A stretch of DNA of 64,000 nt from Rhynochetos jubatus (Eukaryota; Chordata; Aves; Eurypygiformes; Rhynochetidae), in the NCBI GenBank assembly GCA_027574665.1, contig CM050654.1:26555722-26619721 (forward strand), given 5' to 3'. Below, in pieces: positions 1 through 12,595 of the stretch. Positions within the stretch are counted from its first letter, which is position 1. Every line of letters starts with the position of its first letter. Made by a program: the position numbers and the translations under genes. The notes below the pieces were generated by a model. That model searched no databases and was not told the origin of the DNA. It was given only the letters and a program-made list of their open reading frames with translations.

Positions 1-3000
1 GACTCCATGATGCGTAAGCACAGGGGGATAATTTCTGTTGTCAGTAAGAAATTTATCACTTCTTGCTCGTCAGTTTTCACCAAGGCCCCTTGAAGGAAAA
101 ACAAAACCCAAAGTCAATAAATGGTAAATTGTTTCCAAAAACATCTCCCCTTCCAAAGAGGGCCAGGCCTGCGTCACCCCCCCACAGGACCCGTTACATC
201 CGAACGGCGGGCAGAGCAATTCTGAGTGCGCTGCAGCGCACGGCCGGAGAAGAAATCGTTTCGGCAGCACACAAGTAACCAAGCTGGGCTCGGGGGTCGT
301 TTGTTTTTCAGCAAGGGGGTGCATTCTGGGCTCTCCCCCAGTGGGAACACAAACACGAGAGGATCACGCCACACACGGCAACCTCTGGGAAGAAGAAAGG
401 CATTTTAAGACCCTTTTACTTTACGCACCGAGAGAAACGGTTTGGGCAGAAGTAAAAAAAACATAACACCAACAGGGTAAGGGGAAGACAGGGCAAACAC
501 ACCCAAGTCAGTCAGTGATGAAAACCAAAGTGCCCAGCCTGCACACACCCTTGTACTCACAGGAAACGTGATTTTGGCAATGCACCCCGACCCCGGTGTT
601 TTCTTACCAGCGAAAAGCCCAGTTCCTACGCAGTAAGAGGAGCCTGCCTCCGCAACTGATGGAAAAGGAGCAGCTCCTGTTAACGCTACTGGAGCCAGAA
701 GATGCCAACAAAAAGGGAGCTGCGATTTTGGCCGACTGCATCCGACCTGACAAGAAAGCAGGGCTCCAGCGCTACTCTGGCTGCTTACCAATCACTCCGA
801 GGCTCGTGAGCCGCAGGTACTCAAACGGACGTGTCTTGCTAACTGTGTGCAAGAAGGGGTACAGGAAGAGAGGGATGTGAGCTGCCAGGAAAGCTGACCT
901 GTAGGAAAGGGAGAACACCTGATGTGAGACAAGCAAAACAAACGAGCACGCAACCCACCCTCACCGTGCAGAGCCTCTGACTGCTCCCGAGACACCACTG
1001 CTGCTCCTCGACAGGGTGACAGCTCATCCTCTGATGGGAAGGTGTGAAGTGAATCCTGTGCTGGGCAGACAACAAAACCTGACACCCCAACTGTTACCTG
1101 CATCTCCGCTGACCAGGAACAGAGCATGTCCTGTTGTTTTTATTACTTCTTTCCCACCCAGACCCTCTGCTCTGTACATTCTCTGTTGCATTTCACCTCG
1201 CAGGCTCCCACGGGTAGGGACAGTCAGACACCACAACGCATGTGCAAAGCCTCTGCATGACGGAAAGAGGCTCCGGCTGACCCCTGGGCATCACCGCAGC
1301 TGAAATGCGAACAGCCACCTTTCCACATGAGTCCTTACGCTGCCTTCTCACAACGGTGAAAAACACGGGGAGAAACCTGGAGATTGCTCTGCTAGCAGAG
1401 GGAAGCTCTCTAGCGGAATCATCCAACATTCTTCCTCTGGTTTCAGTCCTGAAACTTTACATTTAAAGGCGTGTGGTGTAAAACTACCTTATTTCTTCGG
1501 ATATCACCCCCAGAGGGTTGCTGTTTAACACTACTTTGCAGCAGCTGAAAAAAAAACTTTGGCTATGCAACACTTCCTTCTCAGCAGGAAGAGAAGCATG
1601 AGATCATGGACTTCTGGATAGTTTTCTTCAGTTTTAGCTGAACCAACATCATTTTTTCCCCTGCTGACCTGGGCTGGGCACAGATTGAGAAAATCTTAAG
1701 CCAGACACCTGCTGAGGACTCCAGACATGGCTCTGCCACTGCCCCCTTGCCACACAGAGTCTCTGGGAAGCACAGTCCTGCTCATTCCACTCTTTGGACA
1801 GCTGGTTTAAATAACTGTAAGCTCATTAAATCAAGGATCCTGCGCACAGCACTCGGCACAAAGACACCCGTGTCCCTGGCTGAGCTCCCCGGAGCTGCCA
1901 CAACCCAGTGTTCTGGGAATTTGCAGGACCTCAGGATGATCCAGAGAATGCAGAGCATTTAGGACCATCATAAAGCTGTCATCCTGATAAGCCATGCAAA
2001 CAAGTGAAAGCAGGAGACAGCTGCCTATCTTCCAGCTCTGTCCTCTGTTCCTTTTCTCTTGGCGAAAAAAGAAAGGAGCTTCCGGAGTCAAACAGACAGG
2101 CTGAGCTGTCAGAAGCTCGCGCACTTGGAACGCTTACCTCGTTTCAGGGTGGGATGCGACACACTGCAGCAGAGCTAAAGCATTGCAGACTCTGTTGGAC
2201 TGATGGGCCGTCAAAGTCGGAGGGTTGATTGATGGATAAATATTTACAATTTCCTAAAAATTAACAGATACAATTAAAGGAGAAAACCATCAGAAAGCTG
2301 CACCAAAGTACTTGTCCAGCAAGGAACTACGGTGACAGGAGATGACGGTTTGCTTTCACCAAGCATCACTTCGCAGTTATGTGGCAGCCACCACGATGCC
2401 CAGGCAAGGGCAGAGCTGCGTCAGTCAATTTGACAAGGAGTCACAGGAACACGCTGAAACCTTAATTTCAGTAAAAAAGGGTTAATTTGACTTCCTGGCT
2501 CTTTACCAGCGTAGAGACTGCTCTGTTTTGAACTTCCAGATCCAAGAGGACTGTTGTTCCAGTGCCTAGGGTCAGAGCACACCCACTCGATTCGTACTGT
2601 AGCTGCTGGTACTCTCCTAACGCGGCGCAGGGGAAGCAGTGGAGGGTGAGAGAGCCGATTCAGAAATCTGCCTGCATCCAGCTATGGCTCCCGTCTAACC
2701 TTCTTCACTTGCAAGGATCTCTGGAGCAGTGAGCAGCATTCCCATGCTGCTCTGCCAGCAGGATCCCTCCAAGGGCAGCCTTCTGACTGGGAATTGCTCA
2801 AGGTGATGCAAAACAATCAAACCAGAGATCTTAGGAGTAAAACCGTTGTAGCTCTGCTACAGCATCGTACGAAAATAAGCCAGAATGTGATCCAGAGGCA
2901 GCTCAGGCACCCAAGAACTTGCCCGTTCCCCTTCTGACTGTGTAAGCTGTCTAATTAGGAATCTTACAGCCTCTGCACACATCGCCTTGCTAGTGATGAT

Positions 3001-3135
3001 TAACAGCAAACGGGCTTCCCACACGGTCCAACATACATCATACTCCCAGCAATGGTGACGAGGGATCCCCCCGATCCGCCCCATGGAAGCACAAGCTCTG
3101 CGCCATGGAATAAAGACGCCGCCAGTCCCACCCAC
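1..3135 (-). other. CNOT9: CNOT9 intron 2 (left part), no exon seen
   Basis: This stretch lies downstream of CNOT9 coding exon 2 on the minus strand and continues past the left edge. I looked for the next conserved CNOT9 segment, the armadillo-repeat part that follows residue 68, in all minus-strand frames and did not find it. Exon 3 is therefore inferred to lie outside the window. The short open frames here resemble nothing I know. No clear repeat or RNA gene is visible. Confidence 0.6.
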
Positions 3136-6100
3136 CTGAAGGAGCGCCGCGATCGTGCCAAACGAGTGCCACAGCATCGGGGCGAGGTCAGGCACAGACT
3201 CGCGCTTCTTGCTGAGCTCCAGCAGCGCGTTCTCCCGCGTCTCGGGGCTGGAGAGCTCATTGATCCACTGGTAGATCTTCTCACGGTCAACTTGAGCCAG
3301 CGCTGTTGGCACAGGCTGGGAGGGAGACAACAACACTTCAGTCCAAACGTTTTATCCAAGTCTCACCCGAACCCTTCCCAGTACCTGGCAGATAAGCAAA
3401 AAAGTACCCAGGAAACTCCTGAGCGAGGGAGGAACGAAACCTGCATTAAGGTGCTCTGGATATGGATCCCTTCCTTGGATTCATCTTATTATTTCACCTA
3501 TTTGAAACGCAACGGTTTTGCTTTCGGGCCTGACTCATTAGGGCAGTCCCTCTTAATCTGCTTGTCAAGTAGCGCCTCGTAACTTCACTGAGCAGCGTCC
3601 GGAGCCGTGCCGCTGCCTGCGCCAGCACAGCTCCCAGGGAGGGCGCACATACCTCAGCCAGCCACCACCGGCTCCACCTGCGCTTAGCACGCACTCATTT
3701 CATGCTCCGAGCCCAAGCTTCCACGCGTTCAAAGGAAGGCAGGCGCCACCTTTTTCTCTCCAAACACATCCACGACATTGGAACCTGCCAATGGGATTCA
3801 CCCAACGTACAGGAGCAACGTGTTCATAAAACACTAGGAGAATTCTCGCTACTCCAACATCGCCATGACACCGTCCACAGCCAGTAAGACAAACATCAGC
3901 ATTAAATCCTCCTGTGTGAACGCTTCCAAAGCCAGTTTAGAACCTACTCACACATTCTGCCACAGTGTTTACTATTCCAGTAAAGCACAGCCCCGTCCGC
4001 AGGCTGCTGCTCCGCAGCTAGCCTGCACACAGCCAGCTCAGCATCCCCACGTGTACGGCAATCACGGCCGGGAACAGAAAGCAGACCGTACTCCCTCTCC
4101 TTTTTTCGTACACCCAGACTGAAACTCTCCATGTGCTTACCACAACAGATACCAGCACTGCCTGCGCTGAACTGACAGCAACGCGACCACTAAGCAGCTC
4201 ATCACTGCGCGGAATACAAAGGAGTCCAGGAATTGAAAGTGGCTGGAACAGAGGCAGGCTCCCACAACCGCAGGAGGGATGAAGGGAGACGACTTAACCT
4301 TTGGCAGGCACCTCCCGAGCTCTCTGTCTCTATTTCTGTAAAAGTCTCCCTCCTCCATTCATCCACACGTTATATCCATAGTCACATGCAAAGAGATTCT
4401 TCCCCAGCTGTGGGATTTCTTTCCCCCCTCCCAACTTCCAGTGTATTATTTTAAATGTCTGTATAGCAGCCAATGTGCTGTTATCAACCCCTAAACTCCA
4501 CAGCTCAAATACCTTTTTAACTACCATCTTTTCTCTCATTTTCTTTTGTCTTTTGACTACCCTCCCCCCTCTAAAAACCTCACACTACATTAGTAATCCT
4601 GACAAATTCATTGTGCTCTTACAGCCGAGAGCACAATTCCAACGGCACCTCCTGCACTGGAGCTCAGAGAGAGAGGGAGAGTGAACAGAGCCTACTTGTT
4701 TTTATCTGGGAGAGCAGAGTGACAGGCAGTGTAGCACTAATGTTGTTATAACTGTGTTATCTAAAGCTGCCATCTATTTTTCTAGGCTCGTTGGAAATTT
4801 CAGTTCCTGTAAGCTTAAATACATCGACCCTTTAAAAGCACAATCATGTGCTTGTGATCCCTAGAGAACACTAAGTAGATTTTCCACACAATTAAGTTTA
4901 TGATGTCCAATATCTGTCTTAGCCAGAACCAACTGCTTTTCACAGGCTCTACAGTTGCTCCTCTCAGCTTAAATTCAAAGACACAGTGGTTTTTTTCCTA
5001 ATTTCCTACTTTATTGTTGTTCTTCCTTCTCCCTCTAAAACCTGAAATGCTGGGGAACCCTGAGGGCTACACACAACGTCCTGCGAGGTCCCAGAGAGAA
5101 CTCTGCCAGGCAGACTTTCTTTTGCACACAGGGAAAGCAAAAGTTACCAACAGTCCCTCAACACAGCACAAACTTCCCACCTCTGCACCAAGATAGATCT
5201 TGTAACACCTCCCTCAAGAGAAAAGGCATTACCTCAAACATCCGTGTCCCATTACATCTCCAACGGTCACACAACAAACTGGATTTAGGCAACTGGCTTT
5301 CTCTTCCTAAATGAGCAGTTGCTGCTAGGCACACTGGTAAAAGTACCGGTCCACCAAAACAGAACACTAACTGGACGCGTGTGCTTTTTAAACTGTTTTG
5401 ACAGGTCACCAACTCAAAACTACTCATAATTAACACTGAGCTTCAACAGCAGTGAATGAGCGGGCTTGAGCTGGGCTTTGGATGCCTTACTGCCAGCTAC
5501 AGCTCGTCTAAGCCTACTAACCAAGCGTGGTGGTAAACACTTCGATGCAGAACTACCAGGTGGTGTGAACGATGTATAAGTTAAATATACATTCCAATGA
5601 GACCCAAAATAAAGCTGATTTCTATTCCTGAAACAGAATATTCTGTTAAAATTACCTTTAAAAAAAAAATCCTTTTACAGAGAGAGGTGACTAGAACACA
5701 GATGGGGATTAACGGGACATACAACAGTCCCTCACGCGTTTTGACAATCACTTGGGATTTACATTGCTATAAAAAGTGAACTCTCTTAATCACCATTTAC
5801 ATATGACCTTGCACGGCCTTCTGTGCTCCGGAAAGTGTCCCTTTAAAGCAGAAGTCTTTGCCAGCACTCCAAGAAACAATTTAGAGTCACGAGCAATTAA
5901 AGAGGGAAGACTTCAAAAGCTCCCTCAACTCCTGCTCATACGTACTTTACTCACTCGTGTTTGCTTGTTAGTCCAAGCAGGTGCTTGAGCCAAGCTCATT
6001 TGAAAACAGCTCTAACTGCTGGTCTTGCAATACACCTCTGCAAACCACGACGCACCACAGGCTCAACTAACTCCACGGAGTCGTAGACGCACGATGAATG

Positions 6101-6844
6101 TGCATTTCGAGAAGTGAAAACCAAACACGGTAAGATGCAAGAACCACACTGTTCAAACTCAGCTTCCATGTTTGAACCCAACCGGGCCGAGGCACCACTC
6201 CGCCCCCACCAACCCAAACATCAGGCACCTCATCCCACCATGGCAGCTTCCTGAAGGGAAGGAGGGCAAGCGCCAGCTATGGCAATCACTACAAGGTACT
6301 GGGGGGAAAGGGAAGGAGGATGGGGGGAAAGGGAAGGAGGGGCAGGCAGTCTCTCCCTTTCCTCCTGCTCTGAGGAACTTTTCACCGTCTCCTCTTTCCC
6401 TCTGCAGCCGAGGCAGGAGGTGAAGGCGCTCCCCAGGCGGCTGGACACGCAGAAGACGTCCAGGAGCAGGGAGGGGGGAAGGAGAGGAAAGCCTTCGTGG
6501 TACGCACTGGGCGGGAGGAGCGGAGCCGGTGCACCCAGCCGGGGAACCCTCCTGGGCCCCGGGCCAGCCAACCCCGTCTCCACGAGCGGCAGAGCAGGGC
6601 ACAGCCGCCTCGGGGAGGCACAGAGGAGCGCCCATGTGAGCAGCTGGAGCAGGACAGCGCTCCCTCAGCGCCTCCCCGTCACCACAGGATCCCGCCGCCC
6701 CAGCCGGCCACCGGGCCGCTGAAGGAGTGGGCTCACCACGGCTCCGCCACCCCGCGGCCACCCCCGGTCGGGTCCGGGCCCCGTCCCTGGCTCTATCCCC
6801 GTCCCGGAGCCGCGCCTCACCGCGGCCGTGGCCAAGCTGTGCAT
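3136..6844 (-). CDS. CNOT9: CNOT9 (RQCD1/CAF40), CCR4-NOT complex subunit 9, 5' part only
   Basis: CNOT9 is the armadillo-repeat subunit of the CCR4-NOT deadenylase complex, which shortens mRNA poly(A) tails. Two coding exons are present. Exon 1 is 6821-6844, eight codons starting MHSLATAA and ending at a GTGAGG donor. Exon 2 is 3136-3315, 60 codons from [10 protein letters not shown] to GTIAALLQ, with an AG acceptor and a GTGGGT donor. Together they match residues 1-68 of the very conserved vertebrate protein (about 299 residues) almost without change; threonine to alanine in PVPTTLAQ is the one difference from human that I notice. The remaining roughly 230 residues lie off the left edge. 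The start codon is fixed by identity of the first eight residues to mammalian CNOT9. The gene is divergent from USP37 and shares its CpG-island promoter. Synteny (CNOT9 beside USP37) supports the call. Confidence 0.95.
3316..6820 (-). other. CNOT9: CNOT9 intron 1
   Basis: This 3.5-kb intron lies between the eight-codon first coding exon and exon 2. Composition is ordinary on the left and becomes GC-rich and CpG-rich from about 6.4 kb, where it enters the promoter island. A short direct duplication of a purine-rich unit (gggaaagggaaggagg) occurs near 6303-6340. No exon or recognisable transposon is seen. Confidence 0.6.
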
Positions 6845-7022
6845 GGTGGGAGCGGTGCGGGTGCCACTGCCGCCGGGCCCGGCTCAGGGGGCCGCCGCCA
6901 TACACTCGGGCCGCCGCGACCCCTCACCCCGCCGCGAAGGATGCCGGGACAGGGGCGGGGCGAGGAAACGAACGCCTCGCGCCTGCGCGCCGGCGGTGCG
7001 GGAGGCCGAGAGGAGCGCTTCA

Positions 7023-7032
7023 GCGCATGCGC
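7023..7032. promoter_or_regulatory. NRF1-type site GCGCATGCGC
   Basis: This is a perfect palindromic match to the NRF1 core, sitting between the two divergent genes about 180 bp from the CNOT9 start codon. A second, imperfect GCGCCTGCGCGC copy lies at about 6979-6990. Binding is inferred from the motif only. Confidence 0.55.
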
Positions 7033-7074
7033 GCGAGCCGCCGCGGTGGTACGCCGGGAAGGGCGCCGCCGCGC

Positions 7075-7082
7075 TGACGTCA
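7075..7082. promoter_or_regulatory. Perfect CRE palindrome TGACGTCA
   Basis: This is a full cAMP-response element for CREB/ATF factors, lying centrally in the CNOT9/USP37 divergent promoter. Being symmetrical, it could serve either gene. A GCGTGCGTGCGTGCGTGCGT run follows directly. Confidence 0.6.
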
Positions 7083-7139
7083 GCGGGCGCGCGCGTGCGT
7101 GCGTGCGTGCGTCGCGCGGCGTCTCGCGCTGCTGGCCGG

Positions 7140-7147
7140 TTCCCGCC
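7140..7147 (+). promoter_or_regulatory. E2F-type site TTCCCGCC
   Basis: This matches the E2F consensus (TTSSCGC class) just upstream of the likely USP37 first exon. USP37 acts at the G1/S transition, so E2F control would be sensible, but that link is inference. Confidence 0.4.
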
Positions 7148-7229
7148 ATCCGCCGCCGCCGCCGCTCCCCCTCCCCTCCCCCCTCCCCCCCCCCTCCCCG
7201 GGCCTCAGCCCGCCCAGCGACACCGGAAC
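7148..7229 (+). other. USP37: Candidate noncoding first exon of USP37 (3' end at a splice donor)
   Basis: The first USP37 coding exon begins with an acceptor at 8094/8095 about 50 bases before the ATG, so an upstream noncoding exon must exist. The best donor in the island is GGAAC|GTAGGT, ending an exon at 7229. The 5' limit is arbitrary because no start-site signal is visible. Confidence 0.35.
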
Positions 7230-8094
7230 GTAGGTACCGGGGCTCGGGCCCCCCCCACCTCCTACCCGCTCACCCCCCTCCCCCCCGCGGCGCCCGGCTG
7301 GGCACCCTCACAGCGGCCCGGCCCGGGGCGGCCGTGGAGCGGCGGGGCGGGAGGCGCTGCCCTCGGCCTCCGTCTCCGTGTCCGGGCGGACGGCGGGGCC
7401 CGGGGGTGGTGGGGAACGGACCCGGGCTGGGAGCGACGGCGGCGGCTGAGCGCAGGCTGCTGGGGGCGGGGCGGGGGGGGGGGGGGGGCGCGACCCTGCT
7501 CGGCGGCGCGTCCCGGGCTGGGCGCAGGGGCCTCTTGGTGCGTTTCTGCCGGTGGGTGTTGGAAGCGCTCCCCGCCGTGCCGAGCGGCAGCCCGCGGCGG
7601 TGGGGCGGCTGTTCTCCCGCCGCTGGGCCGCTGGCTTTCCCCGGCCGAGCGTTGGGCGGGAGCCGGCGGCGCAGGACGGCACGGCCGTCCCGGGGGGACC
7701 CCCGGCCGGGCTTCTCCGGGTGGCCGCGGCTCCCAGCCCCTCAGGAAGCAGCTCCTCCTTCCTCTTAGGCTTCTTCCGATACTTTGCTTTTCGTCTCTTC
7801 TCGACTTTCCTCCGGCACTTCTTCTTTCCTTAAATCTGTGGAAGTTGCTTTAAGGATTTGCCAGAACTTCAGTGGCTGGATTGGGTCTGCCCGTCTTTGA
7901 GCAGGGAGGAATCGGCGCATCGCTGGGAACTGGGGGAGATTTGCTGAGCCTGAGTTTCCTTCACTTGTGTCCAGCGCTCCGTCGCTGTGTTTAAACGTAC
8001 CGGCAAAACAGCCCCACCGAACTTCAAAAGCCACACGCGCCATTCTGTAGAGATCATTTGGCCTGCCTGGTTACAGATTTCTCCTTTTTAACAG

Positions 8095-11000
8095 GTTTTT
8101 AAGGTGGAGTACGCTGACTCTTGTTAGCTCTCTTCCCTGCGAAAGCATGGCTCCGCTAAAGGTGCACGGACCCGTCCGGATGCGCAGCATGCAGACTGGG
8201 ATTACCAAATGGAAAGAAGGGAGCTTTGAAATTGTGGAGAAGGACAACAAAGTGAGTCTAGTGGTTCACTTCAGTGTCGGAGGAATTCCAAAGACGTTTC
8301 AGGTACATCGAATGTTAAGGCTTTTGTTTGAGCGGTGCGTGGATTGCGCGCTTTTGCGAACGGGTGTCCTCTTCAAGGCTGTGAGGTGTCACGCAAACTT
8401 CCCTCTGTCGCTGTTTCTTGTTCCTTGTTTCCTGAACGCTAATCCCTTTGTATAACTCTCCTGTAAACTATTCAGGTGTATTGTTAAAGGATCTGCCAAG
8501 GTTGACGTTGAGAGGGAAGCACCAAAAAGCAGAGGGGAGTTCCCCAAGCGTGTGGCATTGTGGCTCACGCGTTCAAATTTTTGAGACTTGTAACCTTTCT
8601 GTTACTGGTACATTTGCACAGTCTAGAGGTGAAAATCCTGGGTGCTTGGTACTAGCACTTTTCCCAGCTGAAGAGTAACGCTGCTAACACACTTACAACT
8701 TTTGCTTGTTTACACAAGACTCTGCTGAACAGCAGTTGTTATAGGTTTAGGTTTTAAATATGCCGGGCAATGCGGTTTCCTCACTGGGAGGCCGATGCGG
8801 ATTCCCGTTAAAGGCACTCTTGCAATATTCAGCCTAAATTGCCTTTTTTTCTGTAGTTGTTTTCAGCTCAGTCTTCCTATTGTTTTTTGTATGAAATACC
8901 CGAAATCAAAAGAATACGAGGGAGTGTTTTTCTGTAAGAAATTTCTATCTGATTTGAAACTATGTACAGGATGTAAGAGCAGATGGAAGAAAAAAAATCC
9001 TATCCTCTTTAGCAAATTTAACAGCCTAAACTCATCGAAATGTTGGCTTCTGCTCTTTCGTGCCACAGTTATTTTTCACCAGTAGCGTTCACCAGGCCTT
9101 TCCACGAGCCATTTATTTCTGTGTGCGGACTCGGTGGAAAAAAGTCCGCTTTGTTTTTTGAAAGATCGGGTTTTGGTGCCTCAGTGGGCTGAAGAGTCTC
9201 AGCCAAGAACCTGGCAGCCTGTGTTGCCTTGGAATCAAGGCGTGAGAAAATCACTAGCTGCGGGTAGCTCCCACCTCTCTTACCGTAGGCTCGAAATAAT
9301 CGTCTGCCTTCTCACGCGCGATGCTGTGACCCCATGTTTGAGCGAATCCAGCGTTGGACCACGTTGCATCTGAGAAGAGTGATCTCTTCTTCCCCTCGTA
9401 CCTCCCCGGGTGCTTGTTCTCACGCGCTTCTTTCTGCCTGGACTAGTGTCAGCGTGGTGTGACAGTGACTTGGAAGGTGGTTCCGTGGGGAGGATGAGCC
9501 TGTAGAACACCTAACCGCGGCCTAAAGGGGCAGGTTTTGCGCCCAGCCTCTCGCATCTGCTGGCTCTGGCGCTCTCCAGTCTTTCTGTCGGCTCAGCGCG
9601 GGGTTTTCAGGTGAAAAAATTCGGGGAAAGCACCGCACGTGCCATCTGGTGAAGGGTGATGTGGCACCATGCAGCTGGGACTGCAGCAAAGGAGGAGGAG
9701 ACAGGCCACATCTTTACACCTCTTCTTTTTGTTTGGATGGTGGTTATTTTTCAGCGGGATCTGCTTTCTGGTCCTTTCCCTCTTGAAGCAACACAGACAC
9801 CAGCACGAGAGCGATGGTGGGAGCACGCAGCGGGCAGGGAGAGCCGCCTGCCCCTGGCGCTGCGGGCTTGGGCTCGGGTGCAGTTTGTGTGAGCTGGCAC
9901 AGTGCTCCTGCAAGCTGCTTCGGATGCCACAAGTTCCTGATAATTGTGCTTCACAAGCAGCATTCCCTTTTTCTTGGGAAGTTGCTCTGGAAGAACTGTG
10001 GGTGATTTCCCCACCTTGTTTTACTTTTCTGTAGCAGAACGTTCCGATGGATCCAGGGTCATATTTCTTCTACAGCTACTGGTGCGCCATCAAATTTCTT
10101 ATGCCAGATGACACATTTTACTGGTGTTTCAGAGCTTTGACTGCCCTAGATAATATATGAAGAGAAATATCTCGTTTACCTCCACCTCCCAAGACTTTGT
10201 GACCCTGCCTGGGTTGTAACAGGTACATGGAGAGGACGGATGGAGCCCTCTCACGATAGCAGTTTGAGTAGAAATAGGTTGTTTTGCACTGGGATGGTGA
10301 AGTAACTGTGCGCCCTTTGCTCTGGGCTCAGTGTTTTAAGAAAGGATGAAAACTTTGGAGCCCTGTTTTCAATTCTTTGAAGGTGTTTTTAGCTTATATT
10401 TAAAAAAATAATAACAATCCCACCCAAAAAAGGCACCCAAAACACAAGGTTTGAGCACAAAGTGTCATTTTCTCGCCAAAATAAACCCTTCGTTTCCAAT
10501 TGAGGTGATTTTCCAGCCTCTTATAAACTGCTCTTGGGTCTAGGTTGGCTTTCTAAGAACCTGGAGATCTGCATGGAAAAAAGAAATCTCTCCAACAGAC
10601 ATGGAATGCCTTTTACTGTCTCAGTCTCTCATATACCTGAACAAATTATAATTAAAATTGGAAATAACTTTTATTTTTCGATCTGTGTACAATGTGAAGG
10701 AGTGGAGAGGTCCTAGAGCAACGTATAGCAAAACTCTGGGGCTGGAGCATAATTAGTGTTCATGGCTGTTACTTCATCATCGTTACTTAAAGCAGTAGCG
10801 TGGCAGTATGCAGGTCAGGCCAGATTAGAAGGCTCCAGTCGGATGGGCAGTGTTTTACTCCGGGGTGGTGCCCAGTGACCTTGGCTGTGGGGTCCGGTCT
10901 TGGACGAAGCATCGAGTGTAGTGGTGTACCGGCCCGGAGGTGGTTGAGCAGTTAGTGCCTGATCTTCGCCAAGGCTCAAGAAGCGGCAGCACAATGAATT

Positions 11001-12595
11001 AAGCAAAAAAGGACAAGGGAGTTGAAAACGAAGAGCATGCTTTGGCGTGTGGTGTCAAACTTCCACGAGTCTGCAGATGTGGGATAGTCTTTTGCTTCCT
11101 CTGCTTACCTGTGTGGATAGTAGAGCCCTCACTGAGCAGCCAGTTCTTACAGGTCACTTAGCGTGAAGTAACAGTTAGGCGGTGCTGTAATAAAGTAGCA
11201 GAGGCATTATTAGGGTGCACAAGTTCATAACCCTGAAAGTTTTGACACTGTTTAATTGTTAGAATGTTGCATATAGACTAAGCCTGTTTCTTACTGACTT
11301 AGCTCCCTTGGTGCGTGTTTTTAAGCGGCGTCAAATCTGTCTTTCCTGAGAGCAAATTATAAAGTGTGCAGAAGTTTGTGCTTATAATTTAAGACCGGGG
11401 AAGTTTTAATGTCATTTCAGACTTGGTGTGGAAGTTTCGGACAGCTAACTGGGACTGTATGAAGCCCTTATTCCTTTACGTTCAACGATGTCACACTCGA
11501 GGGCAAAGCGAGTTTCGGAAAGCTTATCCAGGAATGGAGGGAGTGTTGAGCTATAGTGATACTGTCCTTTCCGTTCTGTCTGCTTCCGAGATCACTAACT
11601 GCATTAATTCTGTGAGGCTTAATGTTTGCTCAGAACAGAGCAAGGGGGGCTATTCCGGTGGGAGCCCCTCTTGCCTTCTCTAGCTGAAGTGTTCTGTTTG
11701 AATCTGTAAGTACTTCGGCCTTTTAAAGGTGAATTTATGTTTATAGTCACTTCTTTTGTTTTCAGCTAAGCCATAACATTAAAACTGTGACCTTACGACC
11801 AAATGGTAGAAAGCTGTGCTGCCTGATGCTAACGCTGAAGGATACCAGCTTCCTGACAATTGATAAGGTACCGTTTAAGGACGCAAATGAAATGCGGATG
11901 TACTTGGATGCAGTCCATCAAGACAGGGTTCACACCGGTAAGTGCAGTTGTTGTAAATCGTGTTAATAACAGCTTGGAGAGGGGTTGGTGCTGCACTTTC
12001 TGGGTTGGGGTTTTTTTTTCATTTTTGGCCATTTTGTCCTCCTTGTGTTGCCTTTTTTTTTTTTTTTTTGCACTTGTCTAAATGCTTCTTTCTGGCCCTG
12101 AACCCCAATTTCTGTTTTACACCTTTCTCGTGATGTACCTTTGTCGTGCTGAACAATAAGCAGAGATTAAACTGTTTATGTTGTAAGTATGTTGGTGTTT
12201 GGAAAAACTCTTCTGTGTTTATCACACATGTATAGTCTCTTTCCTTCTTATTTGAACTCTTACTTTGTTCTTTCTAAGGGTAGGACCTTTACTGCCAACT
12301 GAGTAAATGGCCAGTATAAGGGACATCCGTCAACGTGTGCTTGTGTCTGTGCGCTCAGAATATTGAACTGTCTGTTGGCAAGAAATGCAGGGTGTCCCAT
12401 CCAAAGTGAACGCCAGCTGAATAAGGTCTTACAAATAAGAATGTCAATCGGTTAAATGGAAATCAAATCAAACGTGTTGTACTTTTCCTGTCAGTTGGGA
12501 AACCCTCTCAGGGATCTGGCAGCTTTGGAGGTGTGCTGGGCAGCAGGACCACGCAGAAGGAAGCTAATAGGCAATTCTCTTATATAGAGAACCAG
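8095..12595 (+). CDS. USP37: USP37 exons encoding the N-terminal PH-like domain
   Basis: Three exons: 8095-8302 (ATG at 8147, residues 1-52), 11766-11937 and 12495-12595 (to residue 143). The first begins [18 protein letters not shown] and is nearly the same as human. Residues 32-34 are KDN where human has the KEN degron. The second encodes [14 protein letters not shown] through YLDAVHQDR. The third carries [16 protein letters not shown] and ends on a cag|gtttg donor, slightly weaker than usual. Phases are 0, 1, 0. This domain has been linked in the human protein to regulation of activity; that is family knowledge, not visible here. Confidence 0.93.

Larger units (their letters stand above)
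6560..7720. promoter_or_regulatory. CpG island, bidirectional CNOT9/USP37 promoter
   Basis: A dense run of CpG dinucleotides and GC boxes separates the CNOT9 start codon (6844, minus) from the USP37 first coding exon (8147, plus). No TATA box is evident. It contains an NRF1-type palindrome, a perfect CRE and an E2F-type site within about 125 bp, at 7023-7147. A G16 run lies at 7473-7488. Divergent CpG-island promoters of this architecture are common for housekeeping gene pairs. The long open frames across the island (up to 423 codons) are composition artefacts. Transcription start points cannot be placed from sequence alone. Confidence 0.8.

Noticed and set aside
6497-7768. 423-codon plus-strand frame (and a 341-codon companion)
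   Set aside because: It lies in the bidirectional CpG-island promoter and covers CNOT9 exon 1 antisense. Low-complexity Arg/Pro/Gly, a composition artefact.
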